Assembly: GCA_003135415.1 (NCBI GenBank)
Contig: PLBP01000003.1
Coordinates: 35,436 to 99,435, forward strand
DNA: 64,000 bases
From: Hyphomicrobiales bacterium
Lineage (GTDB): Bacteria > Pseudomonadota > Alphaproteobacteria > Rhizobiales > Xanthobacteraceae
Direction of reading: 5' to 3'
Shown in pieces: positions 45,687 through 56,012 of the stretch. Under the pieces are notes generated by a model. That model saw nothing but the letters and a program-made list of their open reading frames with translations, searched no databases and had not been told where the DNA came from. Positions within the stretch are counted from its first letter, which is position 1, and the number at the start of each line of letters is the position of its first letter. A program made the position numbers and the translations under genes.

Positions 45687-47090
45687 TTGCGCTACATTTC
45701 GACTCGCGGCGAGGCGCGTGCCGTCTCCTTCACCGACGCGCTTCTAATCGGGCTCGCGCGCGACGGCGGACTCTACCTGCCGGAGACCTGGCCGCAGTTT
45801 TCGGCCCGCGAGATTGCGGGCTTCAAGGGCAAGTCTTACGCGGACGTGGCGGTCGAGGTTATCAAGCCGTTCGTCGGCGGCATGATTTCCGACATGGATC
45901 TCACGCGCATGGCGCGCGAAGCCTACGCGACCTTCGACGATCCGGCGGTGGCGCCGCTGCATGAGTTAGCGTCCGGCGAATATCTGCTCGAGCTGTTTCA
46001 CGGCCCCACGCTCGCCTTCAAGGACGTGGCGATGCAGTTGATCGCGCGGTTGATGGATCATGTTTTGCGCGAACGCGGCGAGCGCGCGACCATTGTGGGC
46101 GCCACATCCGGCGATACCGGGGGTGCCGCGGTCGAGGCCTTTCGCGGCCGCGACCGGGTCGATCTCGTGATCCTGTTTCCGAACGGCCGTGTATCCGACG
46201 TGCAGCGCCGGATGATGACCACCGTTCCCGACCGCAACGTTCATCCCGTCGCGATCAAAGGCACCTTCGATCACTGCCAGGCGATCGTGAAGGGCCTGTT
46301 CAACGATTCTAGCTTCCGCGACCGGGTGAAGCTCTCGGGCGTGAACTCGATCAACTGGGCGCGGATCGTGGCGCAGATTGTCTATTATTTCACCGCTTCG
46401 GCCGCGCTCGGATCGAGCCGAAAAATTTCCTTCGTCGTGCCGACCGGAAATTTCGGCGACATTTTCGCAGGCTACGTCGCGAAGCAAATGGGCTTGCCGA
46501 TGGAGCGGCTCGTGATCGCAGCCAATATGAACGACATTCTCGTGCGCACGCTCGAATCGGGCCGCTACGAAATCCGCGACGTCATTGCGACCGAGTCGCC
46601 CGCGATGGATATCCAGGTCTCGTCGAATTTCGAACGGCTGTTGTTCGACGCCTACGGCCGCGATGCGGCGGCGATCCGCAAGATCATGGACGGGTTTTCG
46701 TTGACCGGCTCGTTCGAAATCGCGGCCAAGCCGCTCGCGGCCATTCGCGAAGTCTTCGGCGCCGGCCGTGCCGACGAATCCGAGACCCGGGAAGCGATCC
46801 GCGCCGTCCATCAAGCGAGCGGTTATCTCTTGGATCCGCATAGCGCGGTGGGGATCGCGGTCGCGCGCAAGCTCGCGGTCAAAACCCCGTTCGTTTCGCT
46901 CGGCACCGCCCATCCCGCAAAGTTTTCCGAGGCGGTGGAGCAGGCGACCGGAAAACACCCCGCTTTGCCCGCGCGCTTCGCCCGTCTCCGCCAGCGCAAA
47001 GAGCGGTTCGATGTCTTGCCCGCCGATCAAGCAGCGGTCGTAAAATTCGTGCTCGAACATTCCCGCGTAGCGGAAGGGGTTGCCCCATGA
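45687..47090 (+). CDS. thrC: Threonine synthase
   Basis: PLP enzyme converting phosphohomoserine to threonine. 467 aa from a TTG at 45687, which gives the family's normal beginning RYISTRGEA and has AGGA about 8 bases upstream; a GTG at 45666 is the other choice. PLP lysine in HGPTLAFKDVAMQ; phosphate loop GATSGDTGGAAVEAF; VPTGNFGDIFAGYVAK. The end overlaps the M16 peptidase gene by four bases. Confidence 0.95.
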   Translation: MRYISTRGEARAVSFTDALLIGLARDGGLYLPETWPQFSAREIAGFKGKSYADVAVEVIKPFVGGMISDMDLTRMAREAYATFDDPAVAPLHELASGEYLLELFHGPTLAFKDVAMQLIARLMDHVLRERGERATIVGATSGDTGGAAVEAFRGRDRVDLVILFPNGRVSDVQRRMMTTVPDRNVHPVAIKGTFDHCQAIVKGLFNDSSFRDRVKLSGVNSINWARIVAQIVYYFTASAALGSSRKISFVVPTGNFGDIFAGYVAKQMGLPMERLVIAANMNDILVRTLESGRYEIRDVIATESPAMDIQVSSNFERLLFDAYGRDAAAIRKIMDGFSLTGSFEIAAKPLAAIREVFGAGRADESETREAIRAVHQASGYLLDPHSAVGIAVARKLAVKTPFVSLGTAHPAKFSEAVEQATGKHPALPARFARLRQRKERFDVLPADQAAVVKFVLEHSRVAEGVAP

Positions 47091-48355
47091 GCCCGCGCGT
47101 CACCAAGTTAGAGAGCGGTATTTCCGTCGTGACCGACAGGATGCCGCATCTCGAGACCGCCTCGCTCGGCATCTGGGTCGCCGCCGGTTCCCGCCACGAG
47201 ACACCGAGCGAGAACGGCATTTCCCATCTTCTCGAACACATGGCCTTCAAGGGGACTGCGCGCCGCAGCGCGCGCCAGATCGCCGAGGAAATCGAGGCCG
47301 TCGGCGGCGACCTCAACGCATCGACGGGATTCGAGGCAACGGGCTACTACGCGCGCGTGCTTGGGAACGACGTGCCGCTTGCGTTCGATATCCTCACCGA
47401 CATCCTCACCGCGCCTGCCTTCGATCCCGACGAGCTTGCGCGCGAGCAAAACGTGATCGTGCAGGAAATTGGTGCTGCCAACGACGCACCCGAAGACCTG
47501 ATCTTCGAACTTTTTCAAAAACGCGCTTTCCCCGATCAGCCGCTCGGCCGCCCGATTCTCGGCACGCCGCAGACGGTACGCGCGCAATCGCCGGCGACGC
47601 TCCGCGCCTATATGGCGAGCCACTATCGCGGCTCCCGCATGGTGGTCGCCGCCGCCGGGGCCGCCGATCACGATAGAATCGTCGAGGACGTCACGCGCCG
47701 GCTCGGCCCGATCGCGGGCGGAGGCAATTCGGCCGCGACGCCCGCGCGCTATTCCGGCGGTCTCGAGATCGGAGTGCGCGATCTCGAACAGGCGCATATC
47801 GTGCTCGGCCTCGAGGGCCGCTCCTATCACGCGCCTGATTTCTTCGCCGTGCAGATTTTCGGGAATATTCTCGGCGGCGGCTCGTCCTCGCGCCTTTTCC
47901 AAGAAGTGCGCGAGAAGCGTGGGCTCTGCTACTCGATCTATGCCTTTCATGCGGCCTATTCGGACACCGGTACATTCGGCGTCTATGCCGGCAGCGATCC
48001 TGCCGACAGCGGTGAATTGCTCGACGTCGTGATCGCCGAACTTGCCGCGGCGGCCGAGAAAGCCGATGGCGTCGAAATCGACCGCGCCAAGGCGATGATG
48101 AAAGTGAGCTTGTTGATGGCGCTGGAAAGCTCGGGCGCGCGCGCCGACCAGATCGCGCGCCAGATCCTCGTCTATGGGCGGCCGGTCCCGCTCGAGGAGC
48201 TGGTGCGGCGAATCGATGCGGTGAGCGTCGAAGATGTGCGCGCCGCGGGCCGCGCACTGATCGCTTCGGGGCGCCCGACCTTTGCCGGCCTTGGGCCGCG
48301 CGCCGGTATTGAATCGGCGGCGCGCATCGCCGAGAATCTAGGACGGGCTGCCTGA
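47087..48355 (+). CDS. M16 family zinc peptidase
   Basis: A 422-aa protein related to mitochondrial processing peptidase beta and bacterial PqqL-type M16B peptidases. The inverted zinc motif HLLEH is in GISHLLEHMAFKGT, with the distal glutamate in the NASTGFEATGY/REQNVIVQEI region. Start MSPRVTKLESGISVVTD overlaps thrC (ATGA). The thrC-M16-GNAT order is common in Hyphomicrobiales; the physiological substrate is unknown. Confidence 0.93.
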   Translation: MSPRVTKLESGISVVTDRMPHLETASLGIWVAAGSRHETPSENGISHLLEHMAFKGTARRSARQIAEEIEAVGGDLNASTGFEATGYYARVLGNDVPLAFDILTDILTAPAFDPDELAREQNVIVQEIGAANDAPEDLIFELFQKRAFPDQPLGRPILGTPQTVRAQSPATLRAYMASHYRGSRMVVAAAGAADHDRIVEDVTRRLGPIAGGGNSAATPARYSGGLEIGVRDLEQAHIVLGLEGRSYHAPDFFAVQIFGNILGGGSSSRLFQEVREKRGLCYSIYAFHAAYSDTGTFGVYAGSDPADSGELLDVVIAELAAAAEKADGVEIDRAKAMMKVSLLMALESSGARADQIARQILVYGRPVPLEELVRRIDAVSVEDVRAAGRALIASGRPTFAGLGPRAGIESAARIAENLGRAA

Positions 48356-48379
48356 GCCCGCTCAAACGGCGAAACAGGA

Positions 48380-48970
48380 ATGGCGTTCTTTCGATCGGTT
48401 TCCTGGTCCGACACTCCACCCGATATAGAGGGTGCGGGCGTATCCCTGCGCGCGCCGCAGATGGCGGATTTTTCCGAGTGGTCGTCGCTGCGCGAGCGAA
48501 GCCGCGCGTTTCTCGGGCCGTGGGAGCCGGAATGGCCGGCCGACGATCTCACGCGCGGCGCGTTTCGCGACCGCCTTCGCCGCTACGCCAACGAGATGCA
48601 GGAGGACAGCGGCTATTCGTTCCTGATCTTCCGCACTGGCGACCACGCCCTTTTGGGCGGCGTCACACTTTCCAATGTGCGGCGCGGCGTCGCGCAATCC
48701 GCCAATCTCGGTTACTGGATCGGGGCAGAGCATGCGCGGCGAGGGTACATGAGTGCGGCGATGGCGGCGCTCACCCCCTTCGCGCATGGACAGTTGCGGT
48801 TGCGCAGGATCGAGGCCGCCTGTCTTCCCGAAAACGCCGTTTCGGTGCAGCTCCTGGAAAAACTGGGGTTTCAGCGTGAAGGTTATGCGCGGCAGTATCT
48901 CTGCATTGCCGGCAAATGGCAGGACCATCTGCTCTATGCGCGGTTGAGCAGCGATCCGCTGCGTTCCTGA
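48380..48970 (+). CDS. GNAT-family N-acetyltransferase (RimJ-like)
   Basis: A 196-aa protein with GNAT features: LRAPQMADFSEWSSLRERSRAFL near the start, GGVTLSNVRRGVAQSANLGYWIG, the acetyl-CoA loop region HARRGYMSAAMAALTPFA and the ending RIEAACLPENAVSVQLLEKLGFQREGYARQYL typical of RimJ/RimL. Probably acetylates an N-terminal amine, of a ribosomal or other protein. 24 bases downstream of the M16 gene. Confidence 0.9.
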   Translation: MAFFRSVSWSDTPPDIEGAGVSLRAPQMADFSEWSSLRERSRAFLGPWEPEWPADDLTRGAFRDRLRRYANEMQEDSGYSFLIFRTGDHALLGGVTLSNVRRGVAQSANLGYWIGAEHARRGYMSAAMAALTPFAHGQLRLRRIEAACLPENAVSVQLLEKLGFQREGYARQYLCIAGKWQDHLLYARLSSDPLRS

Positions 48971-48990
48971 GCCGCGCCGCCACAAAAATT

Positions 48991-50805
48991 TCAGGGCATT
49001 GAACCGGAGATATTCAAAAGCGTCGGAGCTTCCGAGCGCCGGATCAAGGCCGATGGATCGGGCACGAGCGTTGGGTCATCCCAACTCCCGCGCACGAGGA
49101 AAGGCAGGTTGAAGGTCACAGCATCGGCGTCGCCGCTCGCGGCCGGTCGGATCAGGCTTGCGTTACCGCGCAAGTCAAGATCGCGGCGGGGGATGGAGGC
49201 AAGGCCTGACAGCGTGATGTGCAGAAGCGCGTTCTGCATCTCAGCTTCCTGCACGCTCGCATTGCCCTCGGTCACTTGCAGCTTGGCGGCGAAGCGGTCG
49301 AAAGGCGTGCGGCCGCCGCGCAAATCGGCGGTCCCGGAGAGTGGACTTCGCTCAAACCGCCGCAACGCCTGCTCGACATTGAGGCCGTTGAACGATCCGT
49401 TCTGAACCAAGAGGTTCGCCTGTCCGTGCAGGTCGCGGGCAATGGCGCTGACACTTGTCCCCGAACCCGAAAGCAGGAGCGCGAGCGATCCGCTACCTTC
49501 GAGACGTCGAATGCCGGCGAGTTCGCCCAATCCACGTTCGGCGTCGAAATCCTTGAGATTGGCCTCGAGCTTAATCTTCGCCCCCGTGGGCGATGGACCG
49601 ATGGCCGCGGTTCCATGCAGCGTGCCGCCAAAAATTTGCGCTTCTCCGACCGAAAGCGTGAAACGGCCGGCGCGCACCGCGGCCGCCATGGCGACGCGTT
49701 CGAGTTCGGTTTTGTTGAAGAGAATTCTTCCCGCCGAGAGCCTGAGATCGAGATCGAAGCCCTCAAGCGCCCCGACGTCGATGGGCGCCTCGTTCCAGTT
49801 GCGGCCATCAGCGCCCCTCATCGAGAAACCGCTGGCGTAACGCGAGAAGTCGGCGGTTTCGCTGGCGAGCGTTCCTTGCACGAGCGGGCGGTCACTGTCG
49901 CGCGTTAGCGTCAGACCGCCTTGGGCACGATTGCCGTCGAGCTCGACGGTGAGACCGGAGAGCGCGAGCCCGGCCGGTGTGAACGTGGCCTGGGCCTTGA
50001 GCGCAAGCGGGCCGAAGCCGCCCGTTGTCGGCGGCTCGATTCCGCCCCAGGCGAGCGCCGCGCGCAAGGAATTCGACTCGGCCGCGAGCGCGCCTTCGGC
50101 CTGAAACCCTCTTCTGAAAGCGAGGCCGCCCTCGAAGCTGACCCGCAACGGCTCTGCTTCCAGCTTCAGCCGGAATGGACTGCGGTTGCCGTCGGCGAGT
50201 CTGTTGGGGTCGGCGATCAGCAGTGTCGCGTTGACCGGCGCGTTCCGCCATTGGAATGAGCCTTTGGCGGCGAGATCCGCGCCGTGCCAGGCGAACGTCC
50301 ACTCGAGCGCCGATAAGCTTTCGCTTCGCCCGCCGGTGCCGCGTAATTCCGCGATACCGTCCACGATCCTGATGTCGGGCCGCGCGGGTTCCGCGCTGTT
50401 ATCCATCAAGCGCAGCGGCAGTCCGACAAGCTTCACGCCGTCGTTCCCGATCTCCACAAGGAGACGCGGCCGCTCGAAGACGAGCGAAGCGATTTCGACC
50501 TGGCCAAAGATAAGCGGCAGAAGTCGAATCGTCGCCCGCAGAGAGCCTGCCGAAAAAACAGATGGTTCGGTACCGCCGAAGCGAACGCCGTCGAGCCGGA
50601 TCGCGGGCCGGGGCAAAAGCGTGAAATGCGCCTCGCCCTCGATGCGCGGGTCGGTGCCGGTCGCGGCTTGAAGCGACTGCGTGAGCGCCGTGCGGATATC
50701 GCGCTCCGGCACGAAATAAGGGAGCGCGAACAATACACCGGCGAAAACAAGGATCAGCAACAATGCGCCGAGAGCCAAACGTTGGATGCGACGGAAGACG
50801 CTCAC
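48991..50805 (-). CDS. AsmA family protein
   Basis: A 604-aa envelope protein. One N-terminal membrane helix (LALGALLLILVFAGVLFALPYF) is followed by PERDIRTALTQSLQAATG, the typical AsmA entry, then a long repeat-rich beta domain. The C-terminal AsmA block contains LHGTAAIGPSPTGAKI and DLHGQANLLVQNGSFNGLNVEQAL. AsmA-like proteins span the periplasm and are thought to help move lipids. The GTG at 50805 is chosen because the frame upstream is not protein-like. Convergent with the GNAT gene. Confidence 0.88.
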   Translation of the reverse strand: MSVFRRIQRLALGALLLILVFAGVLFALPYFVPERDIRTALTQSLQAATGTDPRIEGEAHFTLLPRPAIRLDGVRFGGTEPSVFSAGSLRATIRLLPLIFGQVEIASLVFERPRLLVEIGNDGVKLVGLPLRLMDNSAEPARPDIRIVDGIAELRGTGGRSESLSALEWTFAWHGADLAAKGSFQWRNAPVNATLLIADPNRLADGNRSPFRLKLEAEPLRVSFEGGLAFRRGFQAEGALAAESNSLRAALAWGGIEPPTTGGFGPLALKAQATFTPAGLALSGLTVELDGNRAQGGLTLTRDSDRPLVQGTLASETADFSRYASGFSMRGADGRNWNEAPIDVGALEGFDLDLRLSAGRILFNKTELERVAMAAAVRAGRFTLSVGEAQIFGGTLHGTAAIGPSPTGAKIKLEANLKDFDAERGLGELAGIRRLEGSGSLALLLSGSGTSVSAIARDLHGQANLLVQNGSFNGLNVEQALRRFERSPLSGTADLRGGRTPFDRFAAKLQVTEGNASVQEAEMQNALLHITLSGLASIPRRDLDLRGNASLIRPAASGDADAVTFNLPFLVRGSWDDPTLVPDPSALIRRSEAPTLLNISGSMP

Positions 50806-50934
50806 GGGAAGTTTGCCTGACCGAAGGTGACTGGAGGGCGAACTTTTAGCATACCGAGGCGAGCTTTGTCGCTTGCAGGACCTGACAATAATCGTCGGGC
50901 CGGTTATGAATTCGGTTGTGCTCAAGGAGACGGC

Positions 50935-52899
50935 ATGAGCGAGGATACAGAGCGACCACTTTGGACCCCCGATCCGCGGCGGGTTGCCGCGAGCCAAATG
51001 GTCGCTTTTCGCGATGCGGCAAACGCCCGTTTCGGTCTTTCGCTCAGGACCTATCGCGAGTTGCATGCTTGGTCGGTGGCACACCTTCCCGAATTTTGGG
51101 ATCTCGTTTGGGATTTCACCCAGGTCGTCGGCGAAAAGGGTGCGCGCCTCCTGATCGACGGCGATCGCATGCCGGGCGCGCGCTTCTTTCCCGATGGCCG
51201 CCTCAACTTCGCGGAAAATCTGTTGCGCCGGCACGACGAACAAACGGCGATCGTCTTTCGCGGCGAAGACAAAGTTTCGCGCCGTATGACATGGGGCGAG
51301 CTCGCCGCGCTCGTTTCGCGCATGCAGCAGGCGCTCGTCGCGAGCGGTGTGAAGAAGGGCGACCGGGTTGCCGTGATGCTGCCGAACCTGCCCGAAGCGG
51401 TCGCCCTGATGCTCGCGACCACCGCGCTCGGGGCGATTTTCTCTTCCTGCTCGCCGGATTTTGGCGAACGCGGCGTTTTGGATCGCTTCGGCCAGATCGA
51501 GCCCAAGCTGTTCGTTGCTTGCGACGGCTATTGGTACGCGGGCAAGCGCATCGACATCGCCGACAAGCTGAAAATCATCGCTGCTAACCTGCCGACCGCC
51601 GGCAAGATCGTGATTGTGTCCTATCTCGGCGATGCCGCGGCGATCGCGAAAACCCTGCCGCGCGCGGTCGAGCTCGATGCTTTCCTCGCGCCGTTCGCGC
51701 CGAAGGAGATCGCTTTCGAGCGGCTACCCTTCGATCATCCCGTCTACATTCTTTATTCCTCGGGCACGACGGGCGTTCCGAAGTGCATCGTGCATTGCGC
51801 CGGCGGAATTCTGCTGCAGCATCTGAAGGAGCATAGGCTGAATTGCGGCGTGCTGCCCGGCGAGCGGCTATTCTACTTCACGACGCTCGGCTGGATGATG
51901 TGGAACTGGCTCGTCACCGGGCTCGCGAGCGAGGCGACGCTCTGCCTCTACGACGGCTCGCCGTTCGCGCCCGACGCCGGCGTTCTCTTCCGTTATGCCG
52001 AGGAGGAGAAGATCAATATCTTCGGCACGTCGGCGAAATTCATCGATGCGGTCAAGAAATCGGAACTCGAGCCCAAACAAAAGTTCGATCTTTCCCCAAT
52101 GCAAATCATCGCTTCGACCGGCTCGCCGCTCGCGCCGGAGAGCTTCGATTTCGTCTATCAATCGATCAAGCCGGACGTGCACCTCGTTTCGATGTCGGGC
52201 GGCACGGATCTCGCCGCCTGTTTCGTGCTCGGCGATCCGACCTCGCCGGTATGGAAGGGCGAAATCCAGGCGCCGGGGCTCGGCATGGCGGTGGACGTTT
52301 GGTCGGAGGACGGCAGACATATCGAGGGCGAGCGCGGCGAACTTGTCTGCACAAAGGCATTTCCCTCGATGCCGGTCAAATTCTGGAACGATGCCGAAGG
52401 CCAAAAATACCACGCCGCCTATTTCGAGCGCTTCCCCAATGTGTGGTGCCATGGCGATTTCGCCGAATGGACGCCGCACGGCGGCATGATCATTCACGGC
52501 CGTTCGGATGCGACGCTCAATCCGGGTGGGGTGCGCATCGGCACCGCCGAAATTTACGCGCAGGTCGAGCAGATTCCGGAAATCGTCGAGGCGATCGCGA
52601 TCGGGCAGGAGTGGGACCGCGACGTGCGCATCGTGCTGTTCGTGCGGCTGAAAGAAGGTGCCGCGCTCGATAGCGCCCTGATCGAGCGGATCAAGAAGCA
52701 GATCCGTGCCGGCGCGAGCCCGCGTCACATCCCGGCGAAAATTGTCGAGGTCGCCGATATTCCGCGCACGCGTTCGGGCAAGATCACCGAACTCGCGGTG
52801 CGGGACGTAGTGCATGGCCGGCCAGTGAAAAACACCGAAGCGCTCGCCAATCCCGAAGCGCTCGAATTCTACCGCGATTTGCCGGCGCTGCGTAGATGA
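50935..52899 (+). CDS. Acetoacetyl-CoA synthetase
   Basis: Activates acetoacetate to acetoacetyl-CoA, feeding PHB or acetyl-CoA pools. 654 aa, ANL superfamily. AMP-binding motif YILYSSGTTGVPKCIVHCAGG; the N-terminus LWTPDPRRVAASQMVAFRDAAN is specific to acetoacetyl-CoA synthetases. The acyl-adenylate motifs ASTGSPLAPESFDF and GDFAEWTPHGGMIIHGRSDATLNPGG follow, with the C-terminal lysine in IPRTRSGKITELAV. AAGGAGA before the ATG. Phasin genes 3 kb away fit PHB metabolism. Confidence 0.93.
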   Translation: MSEDTERPLWTPDPRRVAASQMVAFRDAANARFGLSLRTYRELHAWSVAHLPEFWDLVWDFTQVVGEKGARLLIDGDRMPGARFFPDGRLNFAENLLRRHDEQTAIVFRGEDKVSRRMTWGELAALVSRMQQALVASGVKKGDRVAVMLPNLPEAVALMLATTALGAIFSSCSPDFGERGVLDRFGQIEPKLFVACDGYWYAGKRIDIADKLKIIAANLPTAGKIVIVSYLGDAAAIAKTLPRAVELDAFLAPFAPKEIAFERLPFDHPVYILYSSGTTGVPKCIVHCAGGILLQHLKEHRLNCGVLPGERLFYFTTLGWMMWNWLVTGLASEATLCLYDGSPFAPDAGVLFRYAEEEKINIFGTSAKFIDAVKKSELEPKQKFDLSPMQIIASTGSPLAPESFDFVYQSIKPDVHLVSMSGGTDLAACFVLGDPTSPVWKGEIQAPGLGMAVDVWSEDGRHIEGERGELVCTKAFPSMPVKFWNDAEGQKYHAAYFERFPNVWCHGDFAEWTPHGGMIIHGRSDATLNPGGVRIGTAEIYAQVEQIPEIVEAIAIGQEWDRDVRIVLFVRLKEGAALDSALIERIKKQIRAGASPRHIPAKIVEVADIPRTRSGKITELAVRDVVHGRPVKNTEALANPEALEFYRDLPALRR

Positions 52900-52907
52900 C
52901 GGCGGGT

Positions 52908-55877
52908 TTAACCCGCGAGCACGCGCGTCGCGGGAAACGAAATCTCGGCGAGCGTGCCGCCATTGGCATTGCTCTTGATCGAGAAGTTCGCGCGGTTCGC
53001 TTCCGTGAGCGCCTTGGTGAGCGGGAGGCCAAGGCCACTGTTACCGGCGGACGCCGCGCGGCCCGTGGTCGAAAGTTGGCGAAACGGCTCGAGCGCGGCC
53101 GCGATTTCCGTCTCCGTCATACCCATGCCGGTGTCGCGAACGCGCAGCAATACTTCGCCCGAGTCCGCGAGCTGGGTCGAGACGATGATCTGGCCGCCCG
53201 GCGGCGTGAACTTGATCGAGTTCGAGAGCAAATTGAGCACGATCTGGCGGATCGAGCGCACGTCGGCGACGACCTGCGGCAATTCCGGCATCAGCGAAGT
53301 GCGGATGATGATGCGCTCGCGGTTCGCCTGCGACTGCATGATCGCCATGCACTGTCGCGCGATGTCGTTGAGGTCGACGCTCGCGAACGAAAGATCGAGC
53401 TTACCGGCCTCGATCTTGGACAGATCCAACAGATCGTTGATGAGCGAAATCAGGTGCGCGCCCGAGGTTTGAATGTCCTTCAGATATTCGCGATAGCGCT
53501 CGTTGCCGATCGGGCCGAGGCGCTCCTCGCGCATGACATCGGCGAAGCCGATGATGGCGTTCAAGGGCGTGCGAATTTCGTGGCTGATCTTGGCAAGGAA
53601 GTCGGACTTCGCCGAGCTCGATTGCTCGGCCTTGCGCTTCGATTCGAGCAGTTCTTCTTCCGCCCGTTTCCACTGGGTGATATCGCGGAAGACCGCGCAG
53701 AATTTTTGGCTATCATCGGCGACGCGGCCGACCGTCATGAATAGCGGGATGAGACCGCCCTCGCGCACCCGCCCGATGACCTCGCGTCCGTCGTTCAAGA
53801 CGCTCGCGACGCCGTTGCTGGCGAGCCCTTCGAGATAATCGATCGCCGGACGATGGCTTTCCGGCGCGAACAGGCGCGTGAAGCTCGCGCCTTCGAGTTC
53901 GGGTGAATCGTAGCCGAACAGCGCCTCGGCGGAGCGGTTCATGCTCAAGATCCGGCCCTGGCGGTCGAGCAGAAGAACGCCGTCGGTCGCCGTATCCAGG
54001 ATCGAATGTAGTTCGCGGCTCGTGGCCTCAGCCTCGCGGAGTTTCAACCCGGCGGTTTCCATGCGCTCGTCGAGGCCCGTGCCCGCGCGGCGGAGCACAT
54101 AAGCAAGCGCCGTTTCCTCTTCCCATGGGACGCTGATCAGCCGCGCCTCGACCGGGATCGGCTCGCCGTTCTTTCCTGCGATTGCGAGCGTGCTGCTCTT
54201 CTCTCCGGGCTCGTCCGGATCGAGCGAAGGAATGCTCGCGAACAGACGATGGAGGCCGCCTTCGGCTTCGAGCGTGGCGGCGTCCGGCAACCCGATCCAT
54301 TCCAGTGCCGTGCGGTTGGCATAAAGCACGCGCTCGGCGCGGTGCACGACGACGCCGAGCGGCAGGCGGTCGAGAAGCGCGCGCTCGCCATTCCAAGCAC
54401 GGGCGCCCCCAACGGCCGAGCCTTCGCGTTCGAAGTCCTTGCCACCCGCGCCTGGAGCCTCACCTTCGGCCGCCACTGCCGGCCCCTTCCCGAATTCCTG
54501 CAGCGCGTTTACTTCCTCGATCCGCGCCCCGAGCTGGCGGGCGATCTCGCGGAACGCGGTTCGCTCGCCCGGCGACAGCTCCGCTCGCGCCGGATCGGAT
54601 GCGGAGGGCGTCGTGCGCAGCGGCACGACATTTTCCGGCCGTTCGACGAGGACGAGCGGCGGCCGCTCGAATGAAGGTTCGGACACGGGCGTAGGCCCTA
54701 GCTTGGGTGCTTTGTCTCCGGCCTCGGCCGGTCGCAACGTCTTTTCGCGGAACACGCCGAAGCCCCGATAGCCGCGGAACTCGCGCTCGCGGTCGAACAC
54801 CGGCAACGCCGCGAGGTCGACGACTTGCATCATGCCGCTCTCGGTGACGGGCCAGTGCACGATGACGCCCGACCAAGTATCACGGCGCGCGATGGACGCC
54901 GCGACCTGATCCGCGCCCTCGATGCCGATGCGTTCGGCGGCTTGCAACCAATCGAGCCCGTCGATTTGCGCTTTTTCGCCGCCCACCACCGCCGCGAGAT
55001 CATCGGAGACGCTGGAGAAATGCCCGGCGGCGTCGGTCTGCCACACGAAGCGCGCGGGCGCCTTTTGTGCCGGCTGTGAGGCTGCCTGGCCCGAAAGCTT
55101 TTGCTCGCGCGCTGCTTCCGGTTCCGCTTCAGCGGAACGGCTTTCATCGTGCAACGGTGCCGCTTCGACCCTTGGCTCTTCTTTCGGCTTTTCGATTTCG
55201 GCCTCGGCGCGATCTTTCGCTGCGGCGAAAATCGCGAGGATCGCCGACTGTGCCTTGGTGCCGATACGACGGAACACGATGCGCATTGTGCCGAACGGCG
55301 CCTCGGACAAGCCCTTTTCGCGCGCCTTGTCGAAAGCGGCGCTCGCGCCAGGATCAATTTCCGCGAGCGTTTGCGCCGAGCGGATGAGCGCGCTCGCCAG
55401 CGCGTTCGCATGCAGCAAGTAACCGTCGAGATCGAACAGCGCGAAGGAATCGCTTTCGTCGTCGAGGAGCGCCTTCGCGGCATCCACGATGGAAGGCGGT
55501 TTTCCTTTGCCCGCATCCAGTCCGGCGAACAAAACGGCGGGCCAATCGCCGGCAAAGACGATGCGCGAGCAGGCGAAAACGGCGGGCTGCAGCGATCCTT
55601 TAAGCCGCAAGCGCTCGAGCCGTGGCGCACCGCCGGCCGGAAGGTTTTCCGAGAACCGCCGCGCTGCTTCAGCGAGCGGCCCAAGGGCGGCGTCTCCACG
55701 TATGGCGGCGTCCTGCAGGGTTTTTGCGCCAAGCAAGGCGAGCCCCGCCGGATTGGCGAAGAGAAGCTTGCCCTCGGAATCGATCAGCAAGGCGGGCGTC
55801 GGCACGGCGGCGAGGCCGGCGATGCGCGCGTCGGCGAGAAGTTCCGCAAGCGGGGTCAATTGAGGCATGAAAAGCAT
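52908..55877 (-). CDS. Multi-PAS sensor histidine kinase (PdhS/PleC-like)
   Basis: A 989-aa kinase without membrane helices. PAS-like regions start near residues 20 (PTPALLIDSEGKLLFANPAG), 165 (ALFDLDGYLLHANALA), 270, 500 (GVVVHRAERVLYANRTALEW) and 645 (DGVLLLDRQGRILSMNRSAE). The HisKA helix has phospho-acceptor H766 in LAKISHEIRTPLNAIIGF. The ATPase has N- and G-boxes (LNLLSNSIKF, VRDTGMGM, NSGLGLPLTK). The segment MREERLGPIGNERYREYLKDI is characteristic of the PdhS/PleC-type cell-cycle kinases of Hyphomicrobiales. A cytosolic kinase controlling DivK is therefore plausible; the cognate regulator is not in the window. Confidence 0.88.
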   Translation of the reverse strand: MLFMPQLTPLAELLADARIAGLAAVPTPALLIDSEGKLLFANPAGLALLGAKTLQDAAIRGDAALGPLAEAARRFSENLPAGGAPRLERLRLKGSLQPAVFACSRIVFAGDWPAVLFAGLDAGKGKPPSIVDAAKALLDDESDSFALFDLDGYLLHANALASALIRSAQTLAEIDPGASAAFDKAREKGLSEAPFGTMRIVFRRIGTKAQSAILAIFAAAKDRAEAEIEKPKEEPRVEAAPLHDESRSAEAEPEAAREQKLSGQAASQPAQKAPARFVWQTDAAGHFSSVSDDLAAVVGGEKAQIDGLDWLQAAERIGIEGADQVAASIARRDTWSGVIVHWPVTESGMMQVVDLAALPVFDREREFRGYRGFGVFREKTLRPAEAGDKAPKLGPTPVSEPSFERPPLVLVERPENVVPLRTTPSASDPARAELSPGERTAFREIARQLGARIEEVNALQEFGKGPAVAAEGEAPGAGGKDFEREGSAVGGARAWNGERALLDRLPLGVVVHRAERVLYANRTALEWIGLPDAATLEAEGGLHRLFASIPSLDPDEPGEKSSTLAIAGKNGEPIPVEARLISVPWEEETALAYVLRRAGTGLDERMETAGLKLREAEATSRELHSILDTATDGVLLLDRQGRILSMNRSAEALFGYDSPELEGASFTRLFAPESHRPAIDYLEGLASNGVASVLNDGREVIGRVREGGLIPLFMTVGRVADDSQKFCAVFRDITQWKRAEEELLESKRKAEQSSSAKSDFLAKISHEIRTPLNAIIGFADVMREERLGPIGNERYREYLKDIQTSGAHLISLINDLLDLSKIEAGKLDLSFASVDLNDIARQCMAIMQSQANRERIIIRTSLMPELPQVVADVRSIRQIVLNLLSNSIKFTPPGGQIIVSTQLADSGEVLLRVRDTGMGMTETEIAAALEPFRQLSTTGRAASAGNSGLGLPLTKALTEANRANFSIKSNANGGTLAEISFPATRVLAG

Positions 55878-56012
55878 GTCCTGCCGCGACGGCCCGGCCA
55901 GCCCGTCTGTCGCGGTTAATAAAATGTTTAGTTCGAAAGGGCTGGAAAATCCACGCCGCAGGGCTCATCATTTGGCCGATCGGGCGGAAGGGTTAATCCG
56001 GGAGAGACGAAA

